From Pseudomonadota bacterium (lineage in GTDB: Bacteria; Pseudomonadota; Gammaproteobacteria; Burkholderiales; Nitrosomonadaceae): a DNA stretch of 6,550 nucleotides. The position numbers and the translations under genes were made by a program. Below are positions 1-6,102 of this stretch, in pieces. The stretch spans positions 1 through 6,550 of the forward strand of contig JAFEEV010000240.1 in the NCBI GenBank assembly GCA_018240935.1. The letters run 5' to 3'. Position 1 is the stretch's first letter, and each line of letters starts with the position of its first letter. The notes beneath the pieces are model-generated. The model searched no databases, was not told the origin of the DNA, and saw nothing but the letters and a program-made list of their open reading frames with translations.

Positions 1-307
1 ATAGCAGAATTTCATCGCTGTCCGTCAGATGCTGCCAGCGGAAACTGCCGGAGAAACTTTGATTGTCGTCCTGGATAGCGATTCTGCCCAGAATATTGAA
101 ATCAGCAGCGGTTGCGTTGTGAGCACCCGGGACAGGCTCGGTTTGAATGGTGGTAACGGCCGCTTCGGGTTGTGTCTGAACGGGTAGCAACTGACAACCG
201 GAAAATAGCGGAAAAATGCAACTGGCCAAAATCGCCAGAATAATCTTCCACGACCGGATTGTGCACCTGTTTCCCGGTAATTCAGTATCAAAGCCGATGG
301 AAATCAA
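1..307 (-). CDS. lolB: Outer-membrane lipoprotein LolB, N-terminal part (runs off the left edge)
   Basis: LolB receives lipoproteins from periplasmic LolA and inserts them into the inner leaflet of the outer membrane. The minus-strand frame shows a basic and hydrophobic stretch (RSWKIILAILA) ending in a lipobox LFSGC, with the acceptor Cys codon at 196-194. A short Q/P/T-rich spacer follows, then the family's typical first beta-strands, FNILGRIAIQ and QSFSGSFRWQH, then a D/S-rich turn and EILL at the edge. About 102 codons are visible, roughly half of a usual LolB. The start is uncertain. There is no in-frame ATG or GTG between the minE stop and the signal peptide. The TTG at 307-305 is the best candidate, but it has only a weak ribosome site and gives a 38-residue signal peptide with acidic residues in an unusually long n-region. 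The gene follows minE by about 19 bp and is probably co-transcribed with it. Family assignment is firm; the exact start is not. Confidence 0.85.
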   Translation of the reverse strand, partial: MISIGFDTELPGNRCTIRSWKIILAILASCIFPLFSGCQLLPVQTQPEAAVTTIQTEPVPGAHNATAADFNILGRIAIQDDNQSFSGSFRWQHLTDSDEILL

Positions 308-326
308 TTGTCCGATTACCAGCGTG

Positions 327-605
327 CTAGCTATTGATCGTCTTGTTGGTGTGTTGATAATCCGGCAATACGATGTTGAGCTCCAGCGTTTCCTGATTAT
401 CGTCTTGCTCAAAATTGACGGAAATCGCATCCTGGTCGACATTGACGTACTTGCGGATCACGTCGAGCAATTCTTTTTGCAATTGCGGCAAATAAGAAGG
501 CTGGTTGCGGAATTTGCGCTCGTGCGCAACCAGAATTTGCAGGCGCTCTTTGGCCAGCGGGGCGGTTTTAGGTTTGGATGATCTGAAATAGTCCAGTAAA
601 CTCAT
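327..605 (-). CDS. minE: Cell division topological specificity factor MinE
   Basis: MinE drives the pole-to-pole oscillation of MinCD by binding membrane-bound MinD, displacing MinC and stimulating MinD ATPase. The 92-residue product is close to the 88 residues of E. coli MinE. It has the N-terminal amphipathic membrane-targeting segment (MSLLDYF, residues 1-7), the MinD-contact segment (LAKERLQILVAHER, about 17-30), and the C-terminal dimerisation/topological-specificity domain with YLPQLQKELLDVIRKYV (about 38-54) and the LELNIVLP strand (about 74-81). The ATG overlaps the minD stop (ATGA, 605-602) and has a strong ribosome site, GGAGGAAG at 616-609, inside the end of minD. The two genes are therefore very likely translationally coupled. 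The last ten or so residues (YQHTNKTINS) are a non-conserved polar tail. Confidence 0.97.
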   Translation of the reverse strand: MSLLDYFRSSKPKTAPLAKERLQILVAHERKFRNQPSYLPQLQKELLDVIRKYVNVDQDAISVNFEQDDNQETLELNIVLPDYQHTNKTINS

Positions 606-1414
606 TTTCTTCCTCCGAATAGCCTTCTGAGAAACCCTTGTTTACCATCGATAAACCGATGCGGCAGTTTTTCCCCCAAGTAGCGCGCAACGACATCGGC
701 GTATGCCTGACCGGCTTCGCTTTTTTCATCCAGAATGACCGGCATGCCCGCGTTCGATGCCGACAGGACCGATTTCGATTCCGGAATGATGCCTAATAAA
801 TCCAGCGACAGGATTTCCTGCACATCCTCCAGACTGAGCATTTCACCGAGTTTGACGCGATCGGGATCATACCGGGTCAGCAGCAAATATTCCTTGATGG
901 GTTCTTCGTTTCTTTCGGCCCGGCGTGATTTGCTGGATAAAATACCCAGCATGCGATCCGAATCGCGCACCGAGGAAATTTCCGGGTTGGTGACGACAAA
1001 AGCATCGTCGGCGAAATAAAGCGCCAGATTCGCGCCTTTCTCGATACCCGCGGGAGAGTCGCACACGATATATTCAAAATCCTTGGATAATTCGTCTAAA
1101 ACCTTGCCCACGCCTTCCTGGGTCAGTGCGTCTTTATCGCGCGTTTGCGAGGCGGGCAGGATATACAGCAAATTGCAGTTTTTATCGCGGATGAGTGCTT
1201 GATTGAGACTGGCTTCGCCATTGATTACGTTGATAAAATCATAGACCACCCGGCGTTCGCAGCCGAGAATCAAATCCAGGTTCCGTAACCCCACATCAAA
1301 ATCAATGACGGCCGTTTTGTGCCCTCTTTTCGCCAATCCCATGGCGATCGCTGCGCTTGTGGTTGTTTTACCAACACCGCCCTTGCCTGATGTCACGACT
1401 ATGATTCTTGCCAA
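602..1414 (-). CDS. minD: Septum site-determining ATPase MinD
   Basis: MinD is a ParA/Mrp-type P-loop ATPase. As an ATP-bound dimer it binds the inner membrane, recruits MinC, and is released by MinE. The 270-residue product matches the usual length. The deviant Walker A GKGGVGKTT lies at residues 10-18, with signature Lys11 and Lys16. The switch I region IDFDVGLRNLD is at 37-47 (Asp38, Asp40), and the Walker B/switch II region VCDSPAGIE is at 117-125 (Asp119). The C-terminal amphipathic membrane-targeting helix is GFLRRLFGGRK (260-270). All the residues I checked for catalysis and membrane binding are present, so the protein should be functional. The start is TTG at 1414-1412, chosen because a near-perfect ribosome site lies just upstream and because MARIIVVTSGKGG is the standard N-terminus. 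minC ends 24 bp upstream and the stop overlaps minE by 4 bp. Confidence 0.98.
   Translation of the reverse strand: MARIIVVTSGKGGVGKTTTSAAIAMGLAKRGHKTAVIDFDVGLRNLDLILGCERRVVYDFINVINGEASLNQALIRDKNCNLLYILPASQTRDKDALTQEGVGKVLDELSKDFEYIVCDSPAGIEKGANLALYFADDAFVVTNPEISSVRDSDRMLGILSSKSRRAERNEEPIKEYLLLTRYDPDRVKLGEMLSLEDVQEILSLDLLGIIPESKSVLSASNAGMPVILDEKSEAGQAYADVVARYLGEKLPHRFIDGKQGFLRRLFGGRK
609..616 (-). promoter_or_regulatory. Ribosome binding site of minE inside the minD 3' end
   Basis: On the minus strand GGAGGAAG reads from 616 to 609 and is followed by AAA and the minE ATG at 605. It lies within the last codons of minD (the GGRK tail), so MinD's C-terminal codons double as the minE Shine-Dalgarno sequence. 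This fixes the minE start and supports coupling of the two partners. Confidence 0.85.
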
Positions 1415-1419
1415 TTGAG

Positions 1420-1427
1420 CCTCCTTT
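1420..1427 (-). promoter_or_regulatory. Strong ribosome binding site that fixes the TTG start of minD
   Basis: On the minus strand AAAGGAGG reads from 1427 to 1420, five bases before TTG at 1414. The minC stop (1441-1439) is only 24 bp upstream and no in-frame ATG lies between, so this site identifies the TTG as the start. A strong Shine-Dalgarno paired with a weak start codon may tune the MinD level relative to MinC and MinE; that last point is inference. Confidence 0.85.
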
Positions 1428-1438
1428 GCTGTTTGGTC

Positions 1439-2209
1439 TTAAGCGATCTCTTTAATGATCAACGCATGATTCTGCAAATAGATCTGCACGGGATGCCGGT
1501 ACGTTTGCTTGTTCAAGTCCTCGCTGGTTTTATAATCGCCGGCGATGGAAATCAGCTCCGCCTGCAAATCGAAACAAAATATCCGGGCGGCTGTGTTGCC
1601 ATGTACCCCCGCCAGCGCACGCCCTCTTAGCGTATTATAGACGTGTATATTGCCTTCAGCCATAATTTCCGCGCCCGCGCTGACTTGCGACAAAATGATC
1701 AAATCGCCGGATGCGTAAATGCGTTGCCCCGAGCGGATCGGTTGCGTGACCAAGGTTGCCGCTGCGGAAACCGGTGGAACCGGAACCGCCCGGACGGGTT
1801 CTTTGGGTGTGGCTGCTTCCGGTTGTGCGGCCGGTTGCGGGGCCGTTTCCTGCTTGGCTGCTTCCGCCCCGATCATGAGCGTGCTGCCTTGCTCGCGCAC
1901 CGTATCGATCGGGATGAACAACGCGCGCGCCTGTTGATTCTGATTTTCGTTGCCGCCGCGGATACCGACCGGAAAAAAGCTCACTCGGCGCAGCAGCTGT
2001 ATGATCTGGGAAAAATCCAGGCTCAGATTTTGTTTGTTCAGTTCGCGCAGATCGATAATCAATGGAGAGTCTTTGAAAAACTCCGGCGCCAGGCTGATTT
2101 TTTCGTGCAGCGTCTGTTCGATGGCGGTCAGATCATTGGTATAAAGAATCAGGATGGGCGCGAAAAAAGTGCTGCTTTTGAATTCCAGTGCTGGAGAAGT
2201 ATTTAGCAT
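1439..2209 (-). CDS. minC: Septum site-determining protein MinC (FtsZ polymerisation inhibitor)
   Basis: MinC inhibits FtsZ assembly away from mid-cell and is brought to the membrane by MinD. The 256-residue product has the usual two-domain plan. The N-terminal FtsZ-inhibiting domain covers about residues 6-110 (ALEFKSSTFFAPILILY, DSPLIIDLREL, RVSFFPVGIRGG). A flexible A/P/Q/E-rich linker spans about 115-150. The C-terminal beta-helical domain, which dimerises and binds MinD and FtsZ, covers about 153-256, with the conserved RSGQRIYASGDLIILSQV and the GNIHVYNTLRGRALAG stretch. The ATG at 2209-2207 gives the expected N-terminus but has no clear ribosome site; the 20 bases before it are A/T-rich. 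It is the first gene of the min cluster. About 87 bp of unique sequence and a 148-bp inverted repeat separate it from the TPR gene upstream. I see no convincing sigma-70 promoter in the 87 bp, so transcription could also come from upstream. Confidence 0.97.
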   Translation of the reverse strand: MLNTSPALEFKSSTFFAPILILYTNDLTAIEQTLHEKISLAPEFFKDSPLIIDLRELNKQNLSLDFSQIIQLLRRVSFFPVGIRGGNENQNQQARALFIPIDTVREQGSTLMIGAEAAKQETAPQPAAQPEAATPKEPVRAVPVPPVSAAATLVTQPIRSGQRIYASGDLIILSQVSAGAEIMAEGNIHVYNTLRGRALAGVHGNTAARIFCFDLQAELISIAGDYKTSEDLNKQTYRHPVQIYLQNHALIIKEIA

Positions 2210-2296
2210 TTTAATTGATTGGCAGTCTCACAAAGATTCATTGCGCGCTGCTTGATGATATTGAACAATGTGCCGGTTGCGCCGATGAAAACGGAC

Positions 2297-2444
2297 TTAA
2301 GGAAGCTCTGAGAAACTACTGCGCTCGGCCATGCTGCGTTGAAATCAGGTTCAAAATGCTCATTTACCTTTTGTAAACTGCGCTTCTTCACCTGATTTCG
2401 CCTTGCCTGACCGTCGCTCGCTACCTTTTTCAGAGCTTCCTTAA
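2297..2444. repeat. 148-bp MITE-like inverted-repeat element forming a long imperfect hairpin
   Basis: The ends are a perfect 15-bp inverted repeat: TTAAGGAAGCTCTGA at 2297-2311 and its complement TCAGAGCTTCCTTAA at 2430-2444. Inside them lies a second perfect 10-bp pair, GAAATCAGGT at 2341-2350 and ACCTGATTTC at 2390-2399. At the centre a 5-bp stem, TTTAC (2363-2367) and GTAAA (2373-2377), closes on the loop CTTTT. The intervening arms pair only partly. The whole unit therefore folds as one long interrupted stem-loop, as small non-autonomous insertion elements and REP/ERIC-type repeats do. It carries no transposase. TTAA at both ends could be a target duplication, but since TTAA is self-complementary it could equally be part of the terminal repeat. 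The stop codon of the TPR gene lies within the right end. Only one copy is in this window, so its being a dispersed repeat is inference. Confidence 0.75.
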
Positions 2445-4180
2445 TCATCGAGCGCTTTCTTTTTTGTCAGACGTTGCAATGTTTCCAGCAAGATCTCGTT
2501 ATCCGGATCTTTTTCCAATGCGGAACGCCATATATTTTTGGCATCGTCTTTAGCGCCCTTGACCCAAAGCACTTCGCCCAAATGTGCGGCAATTTCCGGA
2601 TCGGGGCGGGCGGCAAAAGCCAGATTCAGGAAATTCAGACCTTCGGTGAAATTTCCCATGCGGTAATATACCCAACCCAAACTATCCATAATATAGGGAT
2701 CGTCGGGAGAGAGCTCAACGGCTTTTCTGATCAATTTCAACGCTTCCGGCAAGTGCGTGCCGCGCTCGGCGAAACTGTAACCCAACGCATTGTAAGCGTG
2801 CGCATTGTCCGGTTTGAGTTTGATCAGTTTACGCAAATCCTGTTCCAGGATTTTAAATTTGCCCAGCTTGTCGGCTGCCAGGGCGCGATCATAAAGCAGT
2901 TCGGGATAATCCGGCAATTTCTTCAACCCGGCGTCGAGCAAGTCATAAACTTCCTGATGAGCCTTGGCGCGCCGCAGAATCTGCGCTTCCGCCAATATCA
3001 AATGCGCCGCCTGCTGATCGTTGGCGGCGGGAAGTTTTTTCAGATGCTCGCGCGCTTCCTGCAAATGGCCTTTTAATGCCAACAAATCCGCATAGCGGAT
3101 TTGCGCGGGTAAATAACGCCCCCCGCTTTTTACCATTTGATAAGTTTCCATGGCTAAATCGGGGCGATTGGTTTCTTCATAAATCTGCGCCAGGTGAAAG
3201 TACACCGCATTGCTATCTTTATACCCCAGTGCCAGCGCATTTTTAAAACTTGTTTCGGTGGTGGCGAAATCGCCCATTTCCGTAGCCAATAATCCCGCTG
3301 CCAGCATGATTTCGGCGTCTTCGGAATTTTTATCCATCAGCCATTGAATTTGATCGCGCGCCTGATCAGCTTCACCGGCGCCGATCAGCAACCGGGTATA
3401 GGCGACCCGCACCTCATTCGATGCCGGATATTTATCCAGGTAGTCACGATAAAATTCGCGCGCTTGCTCAACGGAATTGCGCTGCAATATTCTGCCGTTG
3501 TGAACCGCGGCGATTTCCCATTCCGGACGCAAGGCCAGGGCGCGCTGCATTTCTTCCTGGGCCAGCGGATGCTGATTGGCGAACCATGCCGCTTGGGAAA
3601 TGGCGAAGTGGACTTCCGGTAAATCCTTATAGGGTTGCGCGAGCTGTTGAATCAGTTTCAAAGTTGCCGCTTTATCCGGATTGCGCGCCAGCAATTGGTT
3701 AAGCTGCATAAAGGCATTGCCGACCCCTTCTTTTTCCGAGGCCAGCAGTTTTTCGAGATGAGGCCGTGCGGCGTCCAGCTTGCCGAGATTGACCAGCAGC
3801 GCGGCAATGGTCTGCCGGGCATCGGCAGATTCAGGTTCAAGCTCAACCCACATCGCGGCCGCTTGTTCCGCGGCAAATGGGTTACCGGCATGCAAAGAAA
3901 TTTCCGTTGCGCGTTTGGCGATACGCGGATCGCGCGTCGTTTTCGCCAGTTTCACGTAGCGGTTGACGGCGATTTCCAAATTGCCGCGCTGTAATGCGGT
4001 TTCGCCGACTAAAAAATCAAACAGAATGGGCGCAGTCAGCTCCTGCTTTGGCAGATTTTGTTGACTGATTTCTTCCGGATCAGCGGGTTCTCCCGTTTTT
4101 TCCGCTTCCTTGTTGGAGGGAAGCTGCGCGCAGGCAGTAAGTCCGGATAGCAATAACACCCCTAGAATTTTAAATTTCAT
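2441..4180 (-). CDS. TPR-repeat outer-membrane-type lipoprotein of unassigned function
   Basis: This is a 579-residue protein with a lipoprotein signal peptide (MKFKILGVLLLSGLTAC, lipobox LTAC, acceptor Cys17; Gln19 after it, no Asp at +2, so outer-membrane sorting is expected). A P/E-rich linker runs to about residue 48. The conserved opening FDFLVGETALQRGNLEIAV (about 54-72) and the TTRDPRIAKRATEI motif (81-94) follow; these are typical of the large TPR proteins found next to lolB in betaproteobacteria. The rest is helical repeats. The clearest TPR units are near the C-terminus (about 457-560), with NALGYSFAERG, DSLGWVYYRMGN and AHLGEVLWVKG. Such proteins are thought to be periplasmic scaffolds, but no specific partner can be read from the sequence. 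The ATG is right for the signal peptide although no clear Shine-Dalgarno precedes it. The stop TAA (2443-2441) lies inside the end of the inverted repeat, so the native C-terminus may have been altered by its insertion. Confidence 0.9.
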   Translation of the reverse strand: MKFKILGVLLLSGLTACAQLPSNKEAEKTGEPADPEEISQQNLPKQELTAPILFDFLVGETALQRGNLEIAVNRYVKLAKTTRDPRIAKRATEISLHAGNPFAAEQAAAMWVELEPESADARQTIAALLVNLGKLDAARPHLEKLLASEKEGVGNAFMQLNQLLARNPDKAATLKLIQQLAQPYKDLPEVHFAISQAAWFANQHPLAQEEMQRALALRPEWEIAAVHNGRILQRNSVEQAREFYRDYLDKYPASNEVRVAYTRLLIGAGEADQARDQIQWLMDKNSEDAEIMLAAGLLATEMGDFATTETSFKNALALGYKDSNAVYFHLAQIYEETNRPDLAMETYQMVKSGGRYLPAQIRYADLLALKGHLQEAREHLKKLPAANDQQAAHLILAEAQILRRAKAHQEVYDLLDAGLKKLPDYPELLYDRALAADKLGKFKILEQDLRKLIKLKPDNAHAYNALGYSFAERGTHLPEALKLIRKAVELSPDDPYIMDSLGWVYYRMGNFTEGLNFLNLAFAARPDPEIAAHLGEVLWVKGAKDDAKNIWRSALEKDPDNEILLETLQRLTKKKALDD

Positions 4181-4201
4181 GAGAAATCCGATTGATTTTC
4201 A

Positions 4202-4209
4202 AGTATATA
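4202..4209 (-). promoter_or_regulatory. Possible -10 element upstream of the TPR lipoprotein gene
   Basis: On the minus strand TATATACT reads from 4209 to 4202 and contains overlapping TATATA and TATACT hexamers, about 21 bases before the ATG at 4180. No good -35 hexamer lies at the usual 16-18 bp; the nearest is TTGCGC (4234-4229) with a 19-bp spacer to TATATA. It would give a short leader and is only a candidate. Confidence 0.25.
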
Positions 4210-4349
4210 AGGAAAACGCACAATTTCCGCGCAACATCCGGAAGGATTCATTAAATCACCCAGTATTCAGTCGCTTCACGGGCGCCGCCGCGCCGGACCC
4301 TCCGCCGCATCGTGCGCATATTCTACTTTTATACCGCCAATAAAGTGAA

Positions 4350-4363
4350 TAAATAATTATTTA
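4350..4363. repeat. 14-bp perfect AT palindrome between the divergent genes
   Basis: TAAATAATTATTTA is exactly self-complementary over 14 bases and lies 170 bp from the TPR start and 187 bp from the lnt start. It could be a dimeric regulator site or an AT-rich promoter element. In AT-rich sequence such palindromes also arise by chance, so the role is open. Confidence 0.4.
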
Positions 4364-4549
4364 GCATAAGTCGCTGGGAATGTCATCCCGGGCGGTGGAA
4401 TTAAAATTGCGTGCCAAGATGTCGCCGGTTAATTTATGATAAAGCAAATCCTGAGAACATCATTGAATTATGAAAGTTCAGCGGAGTTTCAGATTGCTTC
4501 CGGCCATTCCGGGGCGCAGTAATTTTTTCCACTTTCATCATCTCGAATT

Positions 4550-6061
4550 TTGACGCGATTGAAAAATCCATTCTTGAAGCTGGCGGTTGTATTTGTGCTG
4601 GGCATGCTGACCGTACTCGGTTTTGCGCCGTTTTATCTGTTTCCGGTGCCGGTCGTAACCGTGGCGCTGTTGCTGGCGTTTTGCCACAAAAGTCAAAGCG
4701 CGCTGAAAAACGCCGCGCTGGGATTCTGGTTCGGCATGGGGTTGTTCAGCGCCGGCGTAACCTGGATTTATGTCAGCTTGCACGATTTCGGCGCGATGCC
4801 GATGCCCATCGCGGTAGTTGCGTTGATCATCCTGTGCGCTTACCTGTCGCTTTTTCCGGCGCTGGCTTTTTGGCTTTTGACCCGGCTGCGCGTGACCTCA
4901 CCTTGGCTTTGGGCATCGTTGGCAGCGGCCTTATGGATGCTGTCCGAATGGCTGCGCGGCACATTGTTTACCGGTTTCCCCTGGCTCGCGCTGGGCTATT
5001 CGCAAGCACCTTTCAGTCCTTTGGCGGGGTTTGCGCCGATTGTGGGTGTCTACGGTATTTCGCTGATATTGATATTCAGCGCCGCGCTGCTTTTTTTCTG
5101 GTTTGACAAAGGCTTCAAGCAATGGCGTTACGGTTTACCGTTGTTGCTGATTGGCTGCGGCGGCTATGGCTTGCAGTTTATCGACTGGGTTAAGCCGCAG
5201 GGAGAACCGGTCAGCGTGAGTTTGTTGCAAGGCAATATCCCGCAGGATATGAAGTGGCGCCCCGATCATCTGGAAAGCACCATGGAAACCTACGCCAAGC
5301 TGATACTGGAAAGCGGCAGCCGCCTGATCGTCACACCGGAAATCTCCATCCCGCTGTTCAGCGATACCATGCCGCAATCGTACTTGTCGTACCTGGCCGC
5401 GCATGCCAAGCATAACAACGGCGATGTGCTGATCGGCTTGGCCGAGCGCGATCATTCCGACGGCGATGCGTATTACAACACCATGTTCAGTTTCGGCTCG
5501 TCACCGCCACAAAGCTACCGCAAGCATCACTTGGTGCCATTCGGTGAATACATTCCGTTTAAGCCGCTGTTCGGCTGGGTGATTCAAGTGCTGCAAATTC
5601 CGTTGTCGGATTTCTCGCGCGGCGGGCTGGATCAACAGCCGATGGCCATCGCCGGGCAGCGCGTGGCGATCAATATTTGTTACGAGGACGTATTCGGCGA
5701 GGAAATCATCAATCAATTGCCGCAAGCCACGCTGCTGGTGAACGTCAGCAACGATGCCTGGTTCGGGCGCTCGATCGGGCCGCAGCAGCATTTGCAGATT
5801 TCGCAAATGCGCGCGCTGGAAACCGGCCGGTACATGTTGCGCGCCACCAACACCGGCGTGACCGCGATCATCGACGAGCGCGGACGCGTGCTGGATACCA
5901 TCGAAATCTTCACGACCGCGGCGCTGCACGGATCGGCGCAGGGCTTCACCGGTGCGACACCGTATGTGCGCACAGGCAATTACCCGGTGCTGGGATTGGC
6001 GGTGTTGTTATTGAGCATCGGATTGCTATCCGCCTTCCGCGCCGCACGGAAAACCCGGTAA
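4550..6061 (+). CDS. lnt: Apolipoprotein N-acyltransferase Lnt
   Basis: Lnt transfers an acyl chain from phospholipid to the N-terminal diacylglyceryl-cysteine of lipoproteins, the last step of their maturation in the inner membrane. The 503-residue product is of normal length. Several membrane segments fill about residues 8-215 (e.g. GMLTVLGFAPFYLFP and GTLFTGFPWLALGY). The periplasmic nitrilase-like domain covers about 220-470, and a last membrane helix lies at about 478-496. The catalytic Glu-Lys-Cys triad is visible as E264 (VTPEISIP), K325 (YRKHHLVPFGEYIP) and C377 (INICYEDVFGEE), matching E267/K335/C387 of E. coli. LLQGNIPQDMKW and NVSNDAWFGRS are also family motifs. No ATG is available: in-frame stop TAA at 4520-4522 lies 27 bases before the TTG at 4550. 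That TTG, or another TTG at 4559, must serve, and neither has a clear ribosome site. glyQ follows after 41 bp. A corC/ybeX gene, often upstream of lnt, is absent here. Confidence 0.96.
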   Translation: MTRLKNPFLKLAVVFVLGMLTVLGFAPFYLFPVPVVTVALLLAFCHKSQSALKNAALGFWFGMGLFSAGVTWIYVSLHDFGAMPMPIAVVALIILCAYLSLFPALAFWLLTRLRVTSPWLWASLAAALWMLSEWLRGTLFTGFPWLALGYSQAPFSPLAGFAPIVGVYGISLILIFSAALLFFWFDKGFKQWRYGLPLLLIGCGGYGLQFIDWVKPQGEPVSVSLLQGNIPQDMKWRPDHLESTMETYAKLILESGSRLIVTPEISIPLFSDTMPQSYLSYLAAHAKHNNGDVLIGLAERDHSDGDAYYNTMFSFGSSPPQSYRKHHLVPFGEYIPFKPLFGWVIQVLQIPLSDFSRGGLDQQPMAIAGQRVAINICYEDVFGEEIINQLPQATLLVNVSNDAWFGRSIGPQQHLQISQMRALETGRYMLRATNTGVTAIIDERGRVLDTIEIFTTAALHGSAQGFTGATPYVRTGNYPVLGLAVLLLSIGLLSAFRAARKTR

Positions 6062-6102
6062 AATCCGCATGTTTTTAATTTAACGATAGAACTCGACGCT
6101 TC

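Larger units (their letters stand above)
4181..4549. other. Divergent intergenic region without a convincing gene
   Basis: These 369 bases separate two divergently transcribed genes and must hold at least one promoter in each direction. I see no tRNA, no recognisable structured RNA and no conserved ORF on either strand. Composition is patchy: a GC-rich block at about 4272-4317 is followed by an AT-rich block at about 4318-4370, which contains a 14-bp palindrome. A 28-codon ORF (ATG 4436-4438, stop TAA 4520-4522) is in the same frame as lnt and ends 27 bases before the lnt TTG; it has no ribosome site. A separated inverted pair ATGAAAGT (4470-4477) / ACTTTCAT (4531-4538) lies just before lnt, with unknown meaning. 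Confidence 0.6.

Noticed and set aside
25..291. 88-codon minus-strand ORF opening MILNYRETG at the left edge
   Set aside because: It is in a different frame of the lolB region. The lolB frame has the lipobox and the GRIAIQ / FSGSFRWQH strands, whereas this one has no family features.
216..581. 121-codon plus-strand ORF opposite minE and lolB
   Set aside because: It lies antisense to the strongly supported minE and lolB frames and shows no domain of its own.
1643..2206. 187-codon plus-strand ORF opposite minC
   Set aside because: Rich in Arg/Cys/Gly and low in family-like features, it is the antisense shadow of minC, which is conserved over its full length.
2297..2444. The inverted repeat as a simple rho-independent terminator of the TPR gene
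   Set aside because: It is far longer than a terminator, has an interrupted stem and lacks a T-run directly after the stem in the direction of transcription. Some attenuation of read-through into minC remains possible.
2203..2448. 81-codon minus-strand ORF between the TPR gene and minC, as a protein-coding gene
   Set aside because: About 60 per cent of it is the hairpin repeat and the remainder has no recognisable domain. The start and stop overlaps with neighbours are notable but can be explained by the insertion, so it is treated as a by-product and not annotated.
2474..3076. 200-codon plus-strand ORF opposite the TPR gene
   Set aside because: The minus strand encodes clear TPR units here; this antisense frame has no recognised motif.
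4374..4390. GGGA...TCCC inverted pair as a terminator or riboswitch stem
   Set aside because: Only a 4-bp stem around a 6-base loop, with no U-tract and no further supporting pairing.
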